Positions 1-8,684 are shown, numbered from the stretch's first letter. The stretch is DNA of 43,061 nucleotides from an uncultured Mediterraneibacter sp. (GCA_944384505.1 CALWTQ010000028.1:1-43061); one strand, 5' to 3'. A program made the numbers and translations. The notes: a model not told the origin generated them from the sequence alone.

Positions 1-69
<69 letters not shown>

Positions 70-240
70 GTGTTTGTGTCCAGTTCAGAACTAACTACTA
101 GCTAATTCTTCCCTTTTTACTGTTGTTTGGTTCGTATGAACCGTTCTTAGAAATTTTCTCTTCAAAGAAATTTTCAAGGGTTGTTGTCTATTGTTCAGTT
201 ATCAAGGTTCCTGTCGTTCTTTTCAAGCGACAGCTTTGAT

Positions 241-269
241 ATTTTATCAAATCCATTCCGCTTTGTCAA
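241..269 (-). promoter_or_regulatory. rRNA operon promoter P2 (proximal)
   Basis: On the minus strand TTGACA (269-264) is followed after 17 nt by TAAAAT (246-241), a near-consensus sigma-A promoter about 170 nt upstream of the 16S 5' end. It is the nearer of two tandem promoters, the usual arrangement for rRNA operons. Confidence 0.85.
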
Positions 270-322
270 GAACTTTTTTAATTTTCTTTTTGTTTTGCTG
301 TCTCTCGCGAGTCAGCTTAGAT

Positions 323-352
323 ATATTACCATTTCTCACCACTGTTTGTCAA
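323..352 (-). promoter_or_regulatory. rRNA operon promoter P1 (distal)
   Basis: On the minus strand TTGACA (352-347) is followed after 18 nt by TAATAT (328-323). It lies about 80 bp upstream of P2 and points the same way, into the rRNA leader. The leader between the promoters and 16S (70-240) is AT-rich and carries no gene. Confidence 0.8.
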
Positions 353-415
353 CAGTTTTTTACAAGTTTTTCAACTTTTTCTTTTCGGCTCTATATCTGG
401 TATATTTACTTGATA

Positions 416-424
416 TTATCCACA
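416..424 (+). promoter_or_regulatory. DnaA-box consensus upstream of rRNA promoter P1
   Basis: TTATCCACA matches the DnaA box consensus TTATNCACA exactly. It lies about 65 bp upstream of the -35 of rRNA promoter P1. A single 9-mer can occur by chance, so function is only a possibility. Confidence 0.35.
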
Positions 425-442
425 ACTTAACACAAAATATAC

Positions 443-472
443 AAAAACTACCGGATATATCCAGTAGTTTTT
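443..472 (-). terminator. Terminator downstream of tRNA-Ser
   Basis: A 30-bp near-perfect palindrome with AAAAACTAC and GTAGTTTTT as outer arms around GGATATATCC lies 15 nt beyond the tRNA 3' end. On the minus strand it ends in a T tract, as expected for an intrinsic terminator that separates the tRNA unit from the rRNA promoters. Confidence 0.75.
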
Positions 473-486
473 AGGATAATATCAAA

Positions 487-574
487 CGGAGAAAGAGGGA
501 TTTGAACCCTCGCGCCGGTTTCCCGACCTACACCCTTAGCAGGGGCGCCTCTTCAGCCTCTTGAGTATTTCTCC
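487..574 (-). tRNA. tRNA-Ser (anticodon GCU)
   Basis: The minus strand folds into an 88-nt class II tRNA. The acceptor stem is GGAGAAA/TTTCTCC with discriminator G at 487. The anticodon loop contains CTGCTAA, giving anticodon GCU for AGC/AGU serine codons. There is a long variable arm (GTAGGTCGGGAAACCGGC) and a T arm with GGTTCAAATCC. CCA is not encoded (GTTTG follows), so it must be added after transcription. A consensus promoter lies upstream and a hairpin terminator downstream. Confidence 0.97.
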
Positions 575-641
575 TGATTCTGAATTCGACTGTAGGATTC
601 ACTACAGCAGTTATTCAATTCTGCACCGATGTGCGAAACTT

Positions 642-670
642 ATTATACTAAAACCGTCAAGCAATGTCAA
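642..670 (-). promoter_or_regulatory. tRNA-Ser promoter
   Basis: TTGACA (670-665) and TATAAT (647-642) on the minus strand are separated by 17 nt. Both hexamers match the sigma-A consensus perfectly, as expected for a strong stable-RNA promoter. The start of transcription would be about 60 nt upstream of the tRNA. Confidence 0.9.
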
Positions 671-770
671 CGATTTTTTTAAATAAAAATTCATTGGTAA
701 CAGTTCAGCCATCTGTCATCAGAAGACGGATTTATGCTCGTATAATTTTGCTGCCGAATCATTTTCTTAA

Positions 771-1481
771 TCATATGTTAGCATTTATCGTTTCCTGAAT
801 CCTTTCCTGTACAGCAGCTGCAATCTCTGTAGTTTTCATATTTTTATATTCTTCATAGTAAAGAGGTTTCAGGAAGTGCACCTGTACCGTAACCGGTTTC
901 GATGTATTTGTATCAAAAGGTTTGAATGAGTCAATCAGAGCCACCGGCACAATCGGGCACTTCGCTTTTGTCGCTGCTTTAAAACTGCCTCCCTTAAATG
1001 TCCCGACATGATTTCCGTTTTTGGAGCGGGTTCCTTCTGCAAAGATTAAATAATTCCTCCCGCTTTTCACTTCTCCGGCGACATTAATAATAACCTGCAT
1101 AGCCTGCCGTACATCTTCCCTGTCAATCATATACGCTTTCATACAGGCAAAAACCTGTTTCAGAAAAGGGATGCCCGCGACTTCCCTTTTCGCCACCACG
1201 GAAAACGGCTTCGGACACGCCTCAATTACCGCAAGAACATCATATAACCCCTGGTGGTTTGGAAAAAACATAAACCCGTTTTCCGCAGGAATATTTTCCT
1301 GCCCATGGACGTCAATATGCACATTTCCTCCCCGGTTCGCACGCAGGTCAATCCACCGCAGAAACGCATACATATCCTCCTCTGTATATTTATCGACATG
1401 AGCCGCTCTATAACAGAGACGGATCCAGGCGAATGGCACCATATATAAATTTCTCAGCACCATCATCAATATGCGCTTCAT
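771..1481 (-). CDS. plsC: 1-acyl-sn-glycerol-3-phosphate acyltransferase (PlsC family)
   Basis: This 236-residue membrane-associated acyltransferase is expected to acylate lysophosphatidic acid to phosphatidic acid in phospholipid synthesis. The PlsC signature is visible as NHQGLYD (the HX4D catalytic motif, around residues 75-81) and FAEGTRS (the EGTR substrate-binding motif, around residues 148-154). The N-terminus is hydrophobic and basic, which fits a membrane anchor. Its ATG overlaps the stop codon of the fumarase beta gene by four bases (ATGA) with the ribosome site AGAGGAG just before, so the two are probably translationally coupled. It is the last gene of the leftward run. The exact acyl acceptor cannot be read from the sequence. 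Confidence 0.9.
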   Translation of the reverse strand: MKRILMMVLRNLYMVPFAWIRLCYRAAHVDKYTEEDMYAFLRWIDLRANRGGNVHIDVHGQENIPAENGFMFFPNHQGLYDVLAVIEACPKPFSVVAKREVAGIPFLKQVFACMKAYMIDREDVRQAMQVIINVAGEVKSGRNYLIFAEGTRSKNGNHVGTFKGGSFKAATKAKCPIVPVALIDSFKPFDTNTSKPVTVQVHFLKPLYYEEYKNMKTTEIAAAVQERIQETINANI

Positions 1482-2059
1482 GATATTTTCTCCTCTGCAT
1501 TCCCATTTTCTTTTACCGCATATTCCCGCACTGCGGTTTCGTACAAATTATTCCCAAGGCTGTCGATCACTACAATAGCCGGAAACTTTTCAACCGTTAA
1601 TCTGCGTATCGCTTCTGTCCCCAGATCATCATAAGCCACAACCTCCGAAGATATGATGCACTTAGACAGAAGCGCCCCCGCACCGCCCACCACAGCAAAA
1701 TATACAGCTCTGTTTCTCACAACAGCCTCAATCACTTCACTGCTTCTTTTTCCTTTTCCGATCATCGCCCCCATCCCCAGATCCAAAAGGCGGGGGGTGT
1801 ATTTATCCATTCTGCCTGCAGTAGTTGGTCCGGCTGAACCAATCGGCCGTCCAGGCCGCGCCGGCGAGGGCCCCATATAATAGATCACCTGTCCTCTCAG
1901 ATCCACAGGCAGTTTTCCTTCTTTCCGGATCGCTTCATCCATCCTTTTATGCGCAGCGTCCCTCGCAGTATAGATAGTGCCTGTAATATATACGTAGTCC
2001 CCCGATCTCAAAGAGGACAGGACCTCTTTATCCGCAGGTACAGTAATATGTTTTTCCAT
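1478..2059 (-). CDS. fumB: Fumarate hydratase class I, beta subunit
   Basis: This 193-residue protein corresponds to the C-terminal (beta) domain of class I iron-sulfur fumarases and tartrate dehydratases, which interconvert fumarate and malate. Visible family blocks are GDYVYITGTIYTARDAAHKR near the N-terminus, then YYMGPSPARPGRPIGSAGPTT (substrate-binding region, around residues 61-81) and MIGKGKRS. The alpha subunit lies 110 bp upstream on the same strand, so the enzyme is the two-subunit form. The ribosome site AGAAAGGAAA precedes the start. Sequence alone does not exclude L-tartrate dehydratase, but the housekeeping context favours fumarase. Confidence 0.88.
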   Translation of the reverse strand: MEKHITVPADKEVLSSLRSGDYVYITGTIYTARDAAHKRMDEAIRKEGKLPVDLRGQVIYYMGPSPARPGRPIGSAGPTTAGRMDKYTPRLLDLGMGAMIGKGKRSSEVIEAVVRNRAVYFAVVGGAGALLSKCIISSEVVAYDDLGTEAIRRLTVEKFPAIVVIDSLGNNLYETAVREYAVKENGNAEEKIS

Positions 2060-2110
2060 TTTCCATTTTCCTTTCTATACTGCCTTGTGCTATTTTCTCC
2101 ACCACAACGA

Positions 2111-2164
2111 ACGCAAAGCGCGGCTTTACAGATGGCGCAGGCCGAACTGTTATGAGCTTTGCGT
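2111..2164 (-). other. Intercistronic hairpin between fumarase alpha and beta genes
   Basis: ACGCAAAGC (2111-2119) and GCTTTGCGT (2156-2164) are perfect 9-bp inverted arms around a 36-nt GC-rich loop. The loop also contains short pairing segments (GCGC/GCGC and GGCC). There is no T tract, so it is not a clear terminator; mRNA processing or stability control is possible. Confidence 0.5.
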
Positions 2165-2169
2165 CCGGT

Positions 2170-3015
2170 TTAGATCACGCGGACAACATGGCGGTTCACA
2201 TGACAGCAAATATTAACAGCAACAGGCAGTCCCGCGATATGCGTGGGATAGGTATTGATATTCACGGCAAGAGCCGTTGTTGTCCCGCCCAGCCCGCCCG
2301 GCCCTATGCCAAGCATGTTGATTCTTTCAAGAAGCTCTTTCTCCATATCTTTTATATACGAAATCGGAGAGTGGCTCCCCGCCTCTCTGAGCAGCGCTTC
2401 TTTCGCCATGAGGGCGCACTTTTCAAAAGTGCCTCCAATTCCCACTCCCACAACCAAAGGCGGGCACGCATTCGGCCCGGCGTCCCGGACAGCGGTAAGC
2501 ACAGCCTCCTTGACGCCTTCTATACCTTCCGCAGGCTTCAGCATAAAAATCCGGCTCATATTTTCACTTCCGAATCCCTTCGGCGCAACTGTAATCTTCA
2601 CCTGATCGCCAGGCACAATGCGCACATGAAGAACCGCCGGCGTATTATCTTTTGTATTATCCCGGATCAGCGGGTCTCCCACTACGGATTTCCTGAGATA
2701 GCCTTCCGTATAGCCGCGTCTCACACCTTCATTCACCGCATCCTCGAGGCCGTCTCCCTCCAGATGCACATCCTGTCCCACTTCAAGAAACACAACCGCC
2801 ATCCCTGTATCCTGACAGATCGGAATCATATCCGAAGCAGCAATTTCAAGATTCTCCCGCAGCTGGGATAAGATTTTCCTGCCAAGAGGCGCCTTTTCCC
2901 CAGCCTCCGCCCGCTTCAGAGCATCCGACATATCCGGTGAAAGACAGTGATTTGCCTCAATACACATCTCGCTGATATTATCCGCAATCTCCTTCGTCTG
3001 GATCGTCCGAATCAT
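2170..3015 (-). CDS. fumA: Fumarate hydratase class I, alpha subunit
   Basis: This 281-residue protein is the N-terminal half of class I fumarase and is expected to hold the oxygen-sensitive [4Fe-4S] cluster. Cysteines likely to bind the cluster are visible in ICQDTGMAVVF (around residues 66-76), NACPPLVVGVGIGG and the following KCALMAKEALLR; GIGPGGLGGTTTALAVNI is typical of the C-terminal part. Its ATG overlaps the end of the upstream deaminase gene by four bases. The beta subunit gene follows after a 110-bp gap holding a hairpin. The pair may serve reductive or mixed-acid metabolism, but this is inferred from family knowledge. Confidence 0.9.
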   Translation of the reverse strand: MIRTIQTKEIADNISEMCIEANHCLSPDMSDALKRAEAGEKAPLGRKILSQLRENLEIAASDMIPICQDTGMAVVFLEVGQDVHLEGDGLEDAVNEGVRRGYTEGYLRKSVVGDPLIRDNTKDNTPAVLHVRIVPGDQVKITVAPKGFGSENMSRIFMLKPAEGIEGVKEAVLTAVRDAGPNACPPLVVGVGIGGTFEKCALMAKEALLREAGSHSPISYIKDMEKELLERINMLGIGPGGLGGTTTALAVNINTYPTHIAGLPVAVNICCHVNRHVVRVI

Positions 3016-3548
3016 AATTCTATCTCAATCTTTCTGTTTGTTCTGTGATACTGATGATATTTCACTCCCGCGGCGTCCATCATCCTCTTGGATGCAATCA
3101 CACTGGGAGTCTCCGCATACTTATCACTATCATAAATCACTTCGCGGATCCCGGCCTGAATGATCGCTTTGGCGCACTCATTGCACGGAAAAAGCGAAAC
3201 ATAAAGCTTTGCTCCGGCAAGACTTCCTCCACTGTAGTTAAGTATCGCGTTTAACTCACTATGAGTAGAATACACATATTTCGTTTCCAGAGGGTCTTCA
3301 CCGTCTCTTGCCCACGGGAAATCATCATCAGAACAGCCGATTGGGAATCCGTTATACCCCATCGACAAAATCTTGTTGTCCCGGCTGACAATACAGCACC
3401 CCACCTGTGTATTAGGATCTTTGGAACGCATCCCGGACAGCATTGCCACACCCATAAAATACTCGTCCCAGGACAGATAATCTTTCCTCTTCTCCGCCAC
3501 CGCTTCCATCTCCTTTACAATATTTTCCCTTGTGTGCATTTCCGCCAT
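3012..3548 (-). CDS. Cytidine/deoxycytidylate deaminase family protein (dCMP deaminase-like)
   Basis: The 178-residue protein has the zinc-dependent deaminase signature: HSELNAIL (His and catalytic Glu, around residues 96-103) and PCNECAKAI (two zinc-binding cysteines). DPNTQVGCCIVSRDN earlier in the chain and its overall length fit the dCMP deaminase/ComEB subfamily rather than short cytidine deaminases. It would convert dCMP to dUMP for thymidylate synthesis. Its start codon shares one base with the upp stop codon and its end overlaps fumA by four bases, so it is inside the operon. Next to upp it forms a pyrimidine salvage pair. Confidence 0.85.
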   Translation of the reverse strand: MAEMHTRENIVKEMEAVAEKRKDYLSWDEYFMGVAMLSGMRSKDPNTQVGCCIVSRDNKILSMGYNGFPIGCSDDDFPWARDGEDPLETKYVYSTHSELNAILNYSGGSLAGAKLYVSLFPCNECAKAIIQAGIREVIYDSDKYAETPSVIASKRMMDAAGVKYHQYHRTNRKIEIEL

Positions 3549-4183
3549 TATTTTGTGCCGAAAATACGATCCCCGGCGTCTCCCAGTCCGGGTACAATGT
3601 AGCCATGATCATTCAGCCTCTCATCCAGGGCTCCAATATAGATGTCTACATCCGGATGTTCCCTCTGCATACGCTGAACCCCTTCCGGAGCCGCGATAAT
3701 GCAAAGGAAACGAATATTCTTCACTCCTTTTTCCTTCAGCATCCGAATCGCCGCTGTACTGGACCCGCCCGTTGCGAGCATAGGATCTATCACAAAGACT
3801 TCCCTCTCCTCACAATCAGCCGGAAGTTTACAATAGTATTCCACCGGCTCCAGTGTTTCAGGGTCTCTGTAAAGTCCAATATGCCCCACCTTCGCCGTAG
3901 GGATAAGAGACAGCATCCCGTCCACCATACCGATTCCCGCACGCAGAATCGGCACAATCGCCAGTTTCTTGCCCGCAAGCACTTTGCCGGTCATCTCCGC
4001 GATCGGAGTTTTAATCTTCACATCCTCCAGCTTCAGATCCCTTGTTGCCTCATAACACATCAACTGCGCGATCTCTCCGATCACTTCCCGGAACTCCTTT
4101 GTTCCCACGCTCTCCTGACGGATATAGCTGATCTTATGCGCAATCAGCGGGTGCTCCATCACTATTACTCTTCCTGCCATCAC
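3548..4183 (-). CDS. upp: Uracil phosphoribosyltransferase
   Basis: This 211-residue enzyme converts uracil and PRPP to UMP. The PRPP-binding loop is visible as [16 protein letters not shown] (around residues 130-145) and the C-terminus ends with [11 protein letters not shown], a diagnostic uracil-binding block. [12 protein letters not shown] (around residues 81-92) is also typical, and the length matches the family. It overlaps the end of the TsaC-fusion gene by four bases and abuts the deaminase gene. In Bacillus, ywlC, ywlE and upp lie in the same neighbourhood, so this arrangement is conserved synteny. Confidence 0.97.
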   Translation of the reverse strand: MMAGRVIVMEHPLIAHKISYIRQESVGTKEFREVIGEIAQLMCYEATRDLKLEDVKIKTPIAEMTGKVLAGKKLAIVPILRAGIGMVDGMLSLIPTAKVGHIGLYRDPETLEPVEYYCKLPADCEEREVFVIDPMLATGGSSTAAIRMLKEKGVKNIRFLCIIAAPEGVQRMQREHPDVDIYIGALDERLNDHGYIVPGLGDAGDRIFGTK

Positions 4184-5703
4184 TCTTCCTCCGCAAATGA
4201 ATTTATTTTTTCTGCGAGCTTAATAACCAGCCCGTTCAGTACCTCATAGCATTTCCCGTACGCCGCCAGCGGCTGTCCGTACGGATCAGGGATCGCCGTT
4301 GTATCTCCTATAAACTCGTTTAAAGTGTACACATTTTCGTGCTCGCCATACTCTGAAATAATCTTATTCTTTTCGCTCTCATCAATCGTAAGAATCAGCG
4401 TGTCATCCTGGAGATTCCCTTCATCAAACTGCCTGGATGTATGATCCGCCAATGTCATCCGGGCACTCTTCATGATCGCCTCCGCTTTCTGATTCGCAGG
4501 CTCAGGAAACAGCACAACCATTCCCCTTGAGTCAATTACATATTCCTGCTTCAGATCCAAATGTCTCAGAATCTCCGCCGCCATAGGGCCTCTGGCCGAA
4601 TCCGACCCGCTGACGAATGTGATGCGCCGGTACCGCTGCTTTTTTACCACGGCTGACGCAGACACCCTGGTATGGCCGGCAGCCTTTTCCAGGCGGTTCA
4701 TAATCGCTCTTCCGATTCCCTGTACAGCAAACGATTCGCTGTATATAGCCTCCACATCTTCCTCATCGAACTCTCTGAGCACCCGGTACAAGTTTCTGGC
4801 AATTGTTTTTTCGTTTTCCCTTGTCCCAATATTTCTGACCGTGCCATAATTATAGAAGGAAACCGTTTCATTGGTGGCAATCACGCCGATCTTACGCCCC
4901 TGCCTGTGCGCCGCATATGCAAGCTGGCGTATCGCCAGAATCTCTTCTCTCAGATCTCCCTCCACGATAATCAGCTGAGCCTTCGGCGCATAATGCCTGT
5001 ATTTCATCCCCGGCGCCTTCGGAGCTTTGTTGCTCTCATCTCCAAGCAGCGTCTCATCCACGCCCACTTCGCCGATCACCGCCTCGAACATCTCAGCCGT
5101 AATGGCGCCGGGCCTCAGAATCATAGGCGGATCCACAGTCATATCAAGAATCGTTGATTCCAGACCGATATCCACCTCTCCCGCATCCAGGATCATATCA
5201 ATCTTCCCGGCCAGATCTTCCGCCACATGTCCGGCTGTTGTCGGACTCGGCCGCCCGGATGTGTTCGCGCTTGGCGCAGACACAAAACCGCCCGCCGCCC
5301 GGATTACAGCCCGCGCCACCGGATCCGCGGGCATTCTGACCGCAACCGTATCGAGACCGCCTGTCGTTCCATACGGCACGACGCCGCTCTTCTCAAATAT
5401 CATAGTCAGCGGCCCCGGCCAGAAGTGAGCTGCCAGAATATCCGTCTCTGCCGGTATATTGACCGCCACCTTCTTCAAATCTTCATAATCCGCAATATGG
5501 ACAATCAACGGATTGTCAGAAGGACGTCCTTTCGCCTCGTATGTTCTTTTTGCCGCAGCTTCCTGCAGGGCATCCGCCCCCAGACCATACACTGTCTCTG
5601 TGGGAAAGGCAACCAGGCCGCCTCTTCTGAGAATCTCTCCGGCCTTTGCTATTACTTCCTTATCTATTTGATTTTTATCTATTTTCTCTATTATTGTCTC
5701 CAT
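4180..5703 (-). CDS. TsaC/Sua5 threonylcarbamoyl-AMP synthase fused to a low-molecular-weight phosphatase-like domain
   Basis: This is a 507-residue fusion. The N-terminal part (about 1-340) is Sua5/Ywl[44 protein letters not shown] and the Sua5 linker [13 protein letters not shown]. It makes threonylcarbamoyl-AMP for t6A37 tRNA modification. The C-terminal part (about 358-507) is a low-molecular-weight phosphatase fold like YwlE, with the acidic loop IPDPYG. Its P-loop reads [13 protein letters not shown], so Ser365 stands where the catalytic Cys is expected, while Arg371 is kept. A start 48 nt further upstream is possible, but ATG 5703 begins the conserved domain. A TATAAT at 5716-5711 sits just upstream. 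The gene follows cwlD by 72 nt and overlaps upp by four bases. Confidence 0.92.
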   Translation of the reverse strand: METIIEKIDKNQIDKEVIAKAGEILRRGGLVAFPTETVYGLGADALQEAAAKRTYEAKGRPSDNPLIVHIADYEDLKKVAVNIPAETDILAAHFWPGPLTMIFEKSGVVPYGTTGGLDTVAVRMPADPVARAVIRAAGGFVSAPSANTSGRPSPTTAGHVAEDLAGKIDMILDAGEVDIGLESTILDMTVDPPMILRPGAITAEMFEAVIGEVGVDETLLGDESNKAPKAPGMKYRHYAPKAQLIIVEGDLREEILAIRQLAYAAHRQGRKIGVIATNETVSFYNYGTVRNIGTRENEKTIARNLYRVLREFDEEDVEAIYSESFAVQGIGRAIMNRLEKAAGHTRVSASAVVKKQRYRRITFVSGSDSARGPMAAEILRHLDLKQEYVIDSRGMVVLFPEPANQKAEAIMKSARMTLADHTSRQFDEGNLQDDTLILTIDESEKNKIISEYGEHENVYTLNEFIGDTTAIPDPYGQPLAAYGKCYEVLNGLVIKLAEKINSFAEEE

Positions 5704-5775
5704 GCATCCTATTATAGCATTATTCCTCTCAAAAAAAAACCGTTTTATCATTGGCCCGGCTCAGTTCGCCCTTCA

Positions 5776-6471
5776 TCACTGAATATATTGAAGAATACCT
5801 TTTGACACAGCCTCCGCCAGACTTTGCTGATACGCCTCTTCAGCAAGTTTTTCCGCCTCACTGTAATTACTCAGAAAGCCGCACTCTACAATCACCACAG
5901 GCACTTCTGTTTTTTTCAATATATAATATGTATTATTCGCCGCAGCATTCTTTGCATTCTCCGGGTCAAGCTCTTTTAAGCATCTCTGCAGAATTTCCGC
6001 AGCCTGTTTTCCCTCTGTAGAATCTGTGTAATAAAACACCTGGGATCCGCTGACTGATTCTTCGTGATAGCTGTTTTGATGGATGCTGACAGCAAGCACC
6101 GGTTTTTGATTGTTCATAATGCTTACGCGCTCCTTCAGATCCGACACCTGAGTATCCGCCAGCCTTTCATCACTCTCTCTGGTCAGTATAACGTCAACTT
6201 TTTCCTTATTTAATATTTCTTTTATTTTCAAAGATATTTTTAAGTTTATTTCTTTTTCTTCTACGCCGTTTATTCCCACCTTACCCGCATCTATTCCTCC
6301 ATGTCCCGGATCCACAACAACCAAACGAGTTCCTTCTTTCGCGCTGCCCGCTGCCGCTGTCTCTCTTTCTCTCGCAGCGCTGTCCCACAGCATATCCCCG
6401 GCCAGCTGACAGAAATAGACCAGAACCAGCAAAGCTGCCATCACGGCTATAAGACCTATTTTCTTTTTCAT
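5776..6471 (-). CDS. cwlD: N-acetylmuramoyl-L-alanine amidase (CwlD-like, Amidase_3)
   Basis: This 231-residue secreted enzyme hydrolyses the amide bond between muramic acid and the stem peptide. An N-terminal signal/anchor (KKKIGLIAVMAALLVLVYFC) is followed by an Amidase_3 domain. VVDPGHGGIDAG holds the first zinc His, NLKISLKIKE the Glu, SIHQNS the second His, and VVIVECGFLSN the catalytic Glu. The size and anchor fit CwlD, which makes muramic-delta-lactam in spore cortex, but a vegetative amidase is possible. ATG 6471 was chosen because it starts the signal peptide and has AAAGGGG before it; an in-frame ATG at 6561 lacks a ribosome site. The Shine-Dalgarno lies in the 3' arm of a terminator-like hairpin. 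Confidence 0.85.
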   Translation of the reverse strand: MKKKIGLIAVMAALLVLVYFCQLAGDMLWDSAARERETAAAGSAKEGTRLVVVDPGHGGIDAGKVGINGVEEKEINLKISLKIKEILNKEKVDVILTRESDERLADTQVSDLKERVSIMNNQKPVLAVSIHQNSYHEESVSGSQVFYYTDSTEGKQAAEILQRCLKELDPENAKNAAANNTYYILKKTEVPVVIVECGFLSNYSEAEKLAEEAYQQSLAEAVSKGILQYIQ

Positions 6472-6480
6472 AATAAAATG

Positions 6481-6519
6481 CCCCTTTCCGCATATATCAA
6501 ATATATATGCAGAAAGGGG
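6481..6519 (-). terminator. Hairpin between the GH18 gene and cwlD; overlaps the cwlD ribosome site
   Basis: Two 17-nt arms (6481-6497 and 6503-6519) pair fully in the minus-strand RNA with one G-U pair. It lies 45 nt beyond the GH18 stop codon and is followed by CATTTTATT, a weak U tract, so it may terminate the GH18 transcript. The same 3' arm contains GGAAAGGGG, the likely ribosome site of cwlD. Confidence 0.65.
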
Positions 6520-6564
6520 ATATTTCTTTCTAAAACCGTGTTCGCTTTCCGATTCAGTCATCTG

Positions 6565-8538
6565 TCAGTTCACATACTGAAGAATCAGATCCCACACACC
6601 TGAGCTCTCCTGCCCAAGGCTCCATTCCGCGACCCCGGCCAGATTGTTCGCCTTGATCACTTTCAGCTTTTCTTCCAAAGACTGCAGGTCTTCCAGCCAT
6701 ATTTTATAGGTACCTTCCTCAGTTTCCCATTCGGCGTAGTTCTGTTTCGACGTGTCATCCCATTCAACCTGAGCCCCCATTGACGACACAACCTCCGCCG
6801 CGTCATCCATCCCGTAAGCCCAGCTGGATATATTATCAGGATATGAAGCCGCTTCTGTCCCCGCTTCCGATGCAAGCTGTTCTTCCGTCTTTGGCGTCTC
6901 AAGCCAGAGCCTTGTAAAGAACGGCACTCCGGCAACCAGCTTGTCCGCCGGAACAGATTGAAGCGCATCCGATATCCCATTTTCCAGATAACCGATTGAA
7001 GCGACCGGACCAGCCTCATAAGATCCGTCCGTGTGCTCATCATACGCCATAATCACTACATAATCCGCTACCGCCCCCTGCTCTTCAATATCATAGTGCT
7101 CATTATAAGGCTGCGGCACATAGTTATCCACCGAGAACACCAGACCATTCTGCCTGCATTTCACGGACAGCTCTCTTACAAACTGAATATAGTGTTCGCC
7201 ACATTCAGTAGAAATAAGCTCAAAATCCAGATTAATCCCATCTACTCCCGTTTCAAGAGCGTCGGCTATAACCTGATTGATCACTTTCGTTCTTTTTGAG
7301 GTATAGCTGAGCACTTCATATGTTTCCTCATAGGAGTTGATTCCGCCGTGAAAATCCCTGAGCACAGCCCACACCTCCAGGTTAGACTGGTGCGCATAGT
7401 TCACGTAGTCAGAATCAGCAAGGGAATATATGTTGCCTTCCGTATCCGCCAGACTGAACCATGTCGGCGCAATCGTTGTAAGTCCCTTCGTACCGGCAAT
7501 TGTCTGCAGGACATAATTGTTCGCATCAGTATTAGACACGTTATGCCATGCCATATTAATCGTGTAGTCTTTTGAAATATTCGTATATACCGGTTCCTCA
7601 AATTCCCTCGCTGTTGTTTCCGTTTGAATGTCACGCAGAGCACTGGTTTTGACATATCCAACAAATCCGTCCTCTGTTGCTACTTTTTTCCAGTCCTCTT
7701 CGTCCTCCAGTACAGTGACCTGATCTGACTTTTTCACTTCTGTCAGAATGGGGCTCTTTACGCCTCCCTGGTAACGTACTTCCGTATCCCTTTTCAGCTG
7801 CGCAGTCTGGATCTCACCCCACTCTGAAGTGATGACAGCCCTTGACACCGGATCATCATAGACTGCATATTCCATATTTGTATACGCCTGGATAAACGGA
7901 AGGGCAATATACGCGGTCTTGCCTTCTGTCTTCAGGATAACATAGTCTTCACTTTTCGTTTCTGTTATATCTGTATATTCTTTGCTTCCCACTCCCACCG
8001 AAACGTTTCCGCCCGGAAGAGTGTACAGAAGAACGTTCTCGTTTGAATCCCAGTAGAATCTCTTGTTGATATATTCCCGCACAGCCGAATATTCGATATA
8101 ATACTGGCCGTCATAAATCCTTCCCGGTGCCGGGGACGTCTGTCCGTCCGCCGTGTCCGCATCTTTCCGGATCACTTCATCATTAATCACAACTGCGAGA
8201 TCGTTATCCGCTTCCAGCTCATAATATTGTTTCAGATCGGCTTCCTCATTCGATGAACCGTAACGGCGCCAGATCACGAATCCTCCGATCGCAACTATAA
8301 TCAAAATAATGAGGATCAGCCAGCGTATAATCGTATTTCGTCTTCTTCTCCTCGCCCTGCTGCTTTTCTTCTGCCTCGGCTGTTGTCTCCCTGGGCTCTG
8401 GCTGCCTCCCGGCCTCTGGGCGTTTCCCGGTTTCCGGTCATTTCCCGGCCTGGGAATATTTCTGTCAGGGCGTCTTACGGGTACTCTTCCCCGGGCTCTT
8501 CTTTCCGAAGCCGCGCCCCTTCTTTCTCTTTCGTCCAT
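6565..8538 (-). CDS. Membrane-anchored GH18-like glycosidase with SH3 domain
   Basis: This 657-residue protein starts with an Arg/Pro-rich cytoplasmic tail (about 1-68), then one membrane helix (IIRWLILIILIIVAIGGFVIW) and a large extracellular part. The first extracellular segment resembles a copper-amine-oxidase-N-like domain; then comes an SH3-like segment (around TEVRYQGGVKSPILTEVKKS to GFVGYVKTSAL). The C-terminal half is a glycoside hydrolase family 18 barrel with DGINLDFE, the DGxxxDxE catalytic motif. It probably binds or cuts cell-wall or chitin-like glycans; such proteins occur in spore-cortex and cell-wall functions, but the substrate is unknown. ATG 8538 is preferred because AGGAGGT lies seven bases before it and TATAAT just upstream (8566-8561). 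Confidence 0.82.
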   Translation of the reverse strand: MDERERRGAASERRARGRVPVRRPDRNIPRPGNDRKPGNAQRPGGSQSPGRQQPRQKKSSRARRRRRNTIIRWLILIILIIVAIGGFVIWRRYGSSNEEADLKQYYELEADNDLAVVINDEVIRKDADTADGQTSPAPGRIYDGQYYIEYSAVREYINKRFYWDSNENVLLYTLPGGNVSVGVGSKEYTDITETKSEDYVILKTEGKTAYIALPFIQAYTNMEYAVYDDPVSRAVITSEWGEIQTAQLKRDTEVRYQGGVKSPILTEVKKSDQVTVLEDEEDWKKVATEDGFVGYVKTSALRDIQTETTAREFEEPVYTNISKDYTINMAWHNVSNTDANNYVLQTIAGTKGLTTIAPTWFSLADTEGNIYSLADSDYVNYAHQSNLEVWAVLRDFHGGINSYEETYEVLSYTSKRTKVINQVIADALETGVDGINLDFELISTECGEHYIQFVRELSVKCRQNGLVFSVDNYVPQPYNEHYDIEEQGAVADYVVIMAYDEHTDGSYEAGPVASIGYLENGISDALQSVPADKLVAGVPFFTRLWLETPKTEEQLASEAGTEAASYPDNISSWAYGMDDAAEVVSSMGAQVEWDDTSKQNYAEWETEEGTYKIWLEDLQSLEEKLKVIKANNLAGVAEWSLGQESSGVWDLILQYVN

Positions 8539-8684
8539 GCCGCACCTCCTATCAGGCATTATTATACCATATTTTCATTCCGCGTCATTAATAATTTGCC
8601 TGTTTCATCAGATTTTACTCTAATTTATACAGCTGGACTACAAGAACATTTCCATTTTACAGATACAGCAGTCTTGTCCGGCAG

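Noticed and set aside
2152-2871. 239-codon open frame on the plus strand
   Set aside because: It is antisense to the fumarase alpha gene, has no ribosome site and no recognisable domain; it is a shadow of a GC-rich gene.
6472-6561. Longer N-terminus for the CwlD-like amidase
   Set aside because: The extension runs through the terminator hairpin, has no ribosome site and would place 30 polar residues before the signal peptide.
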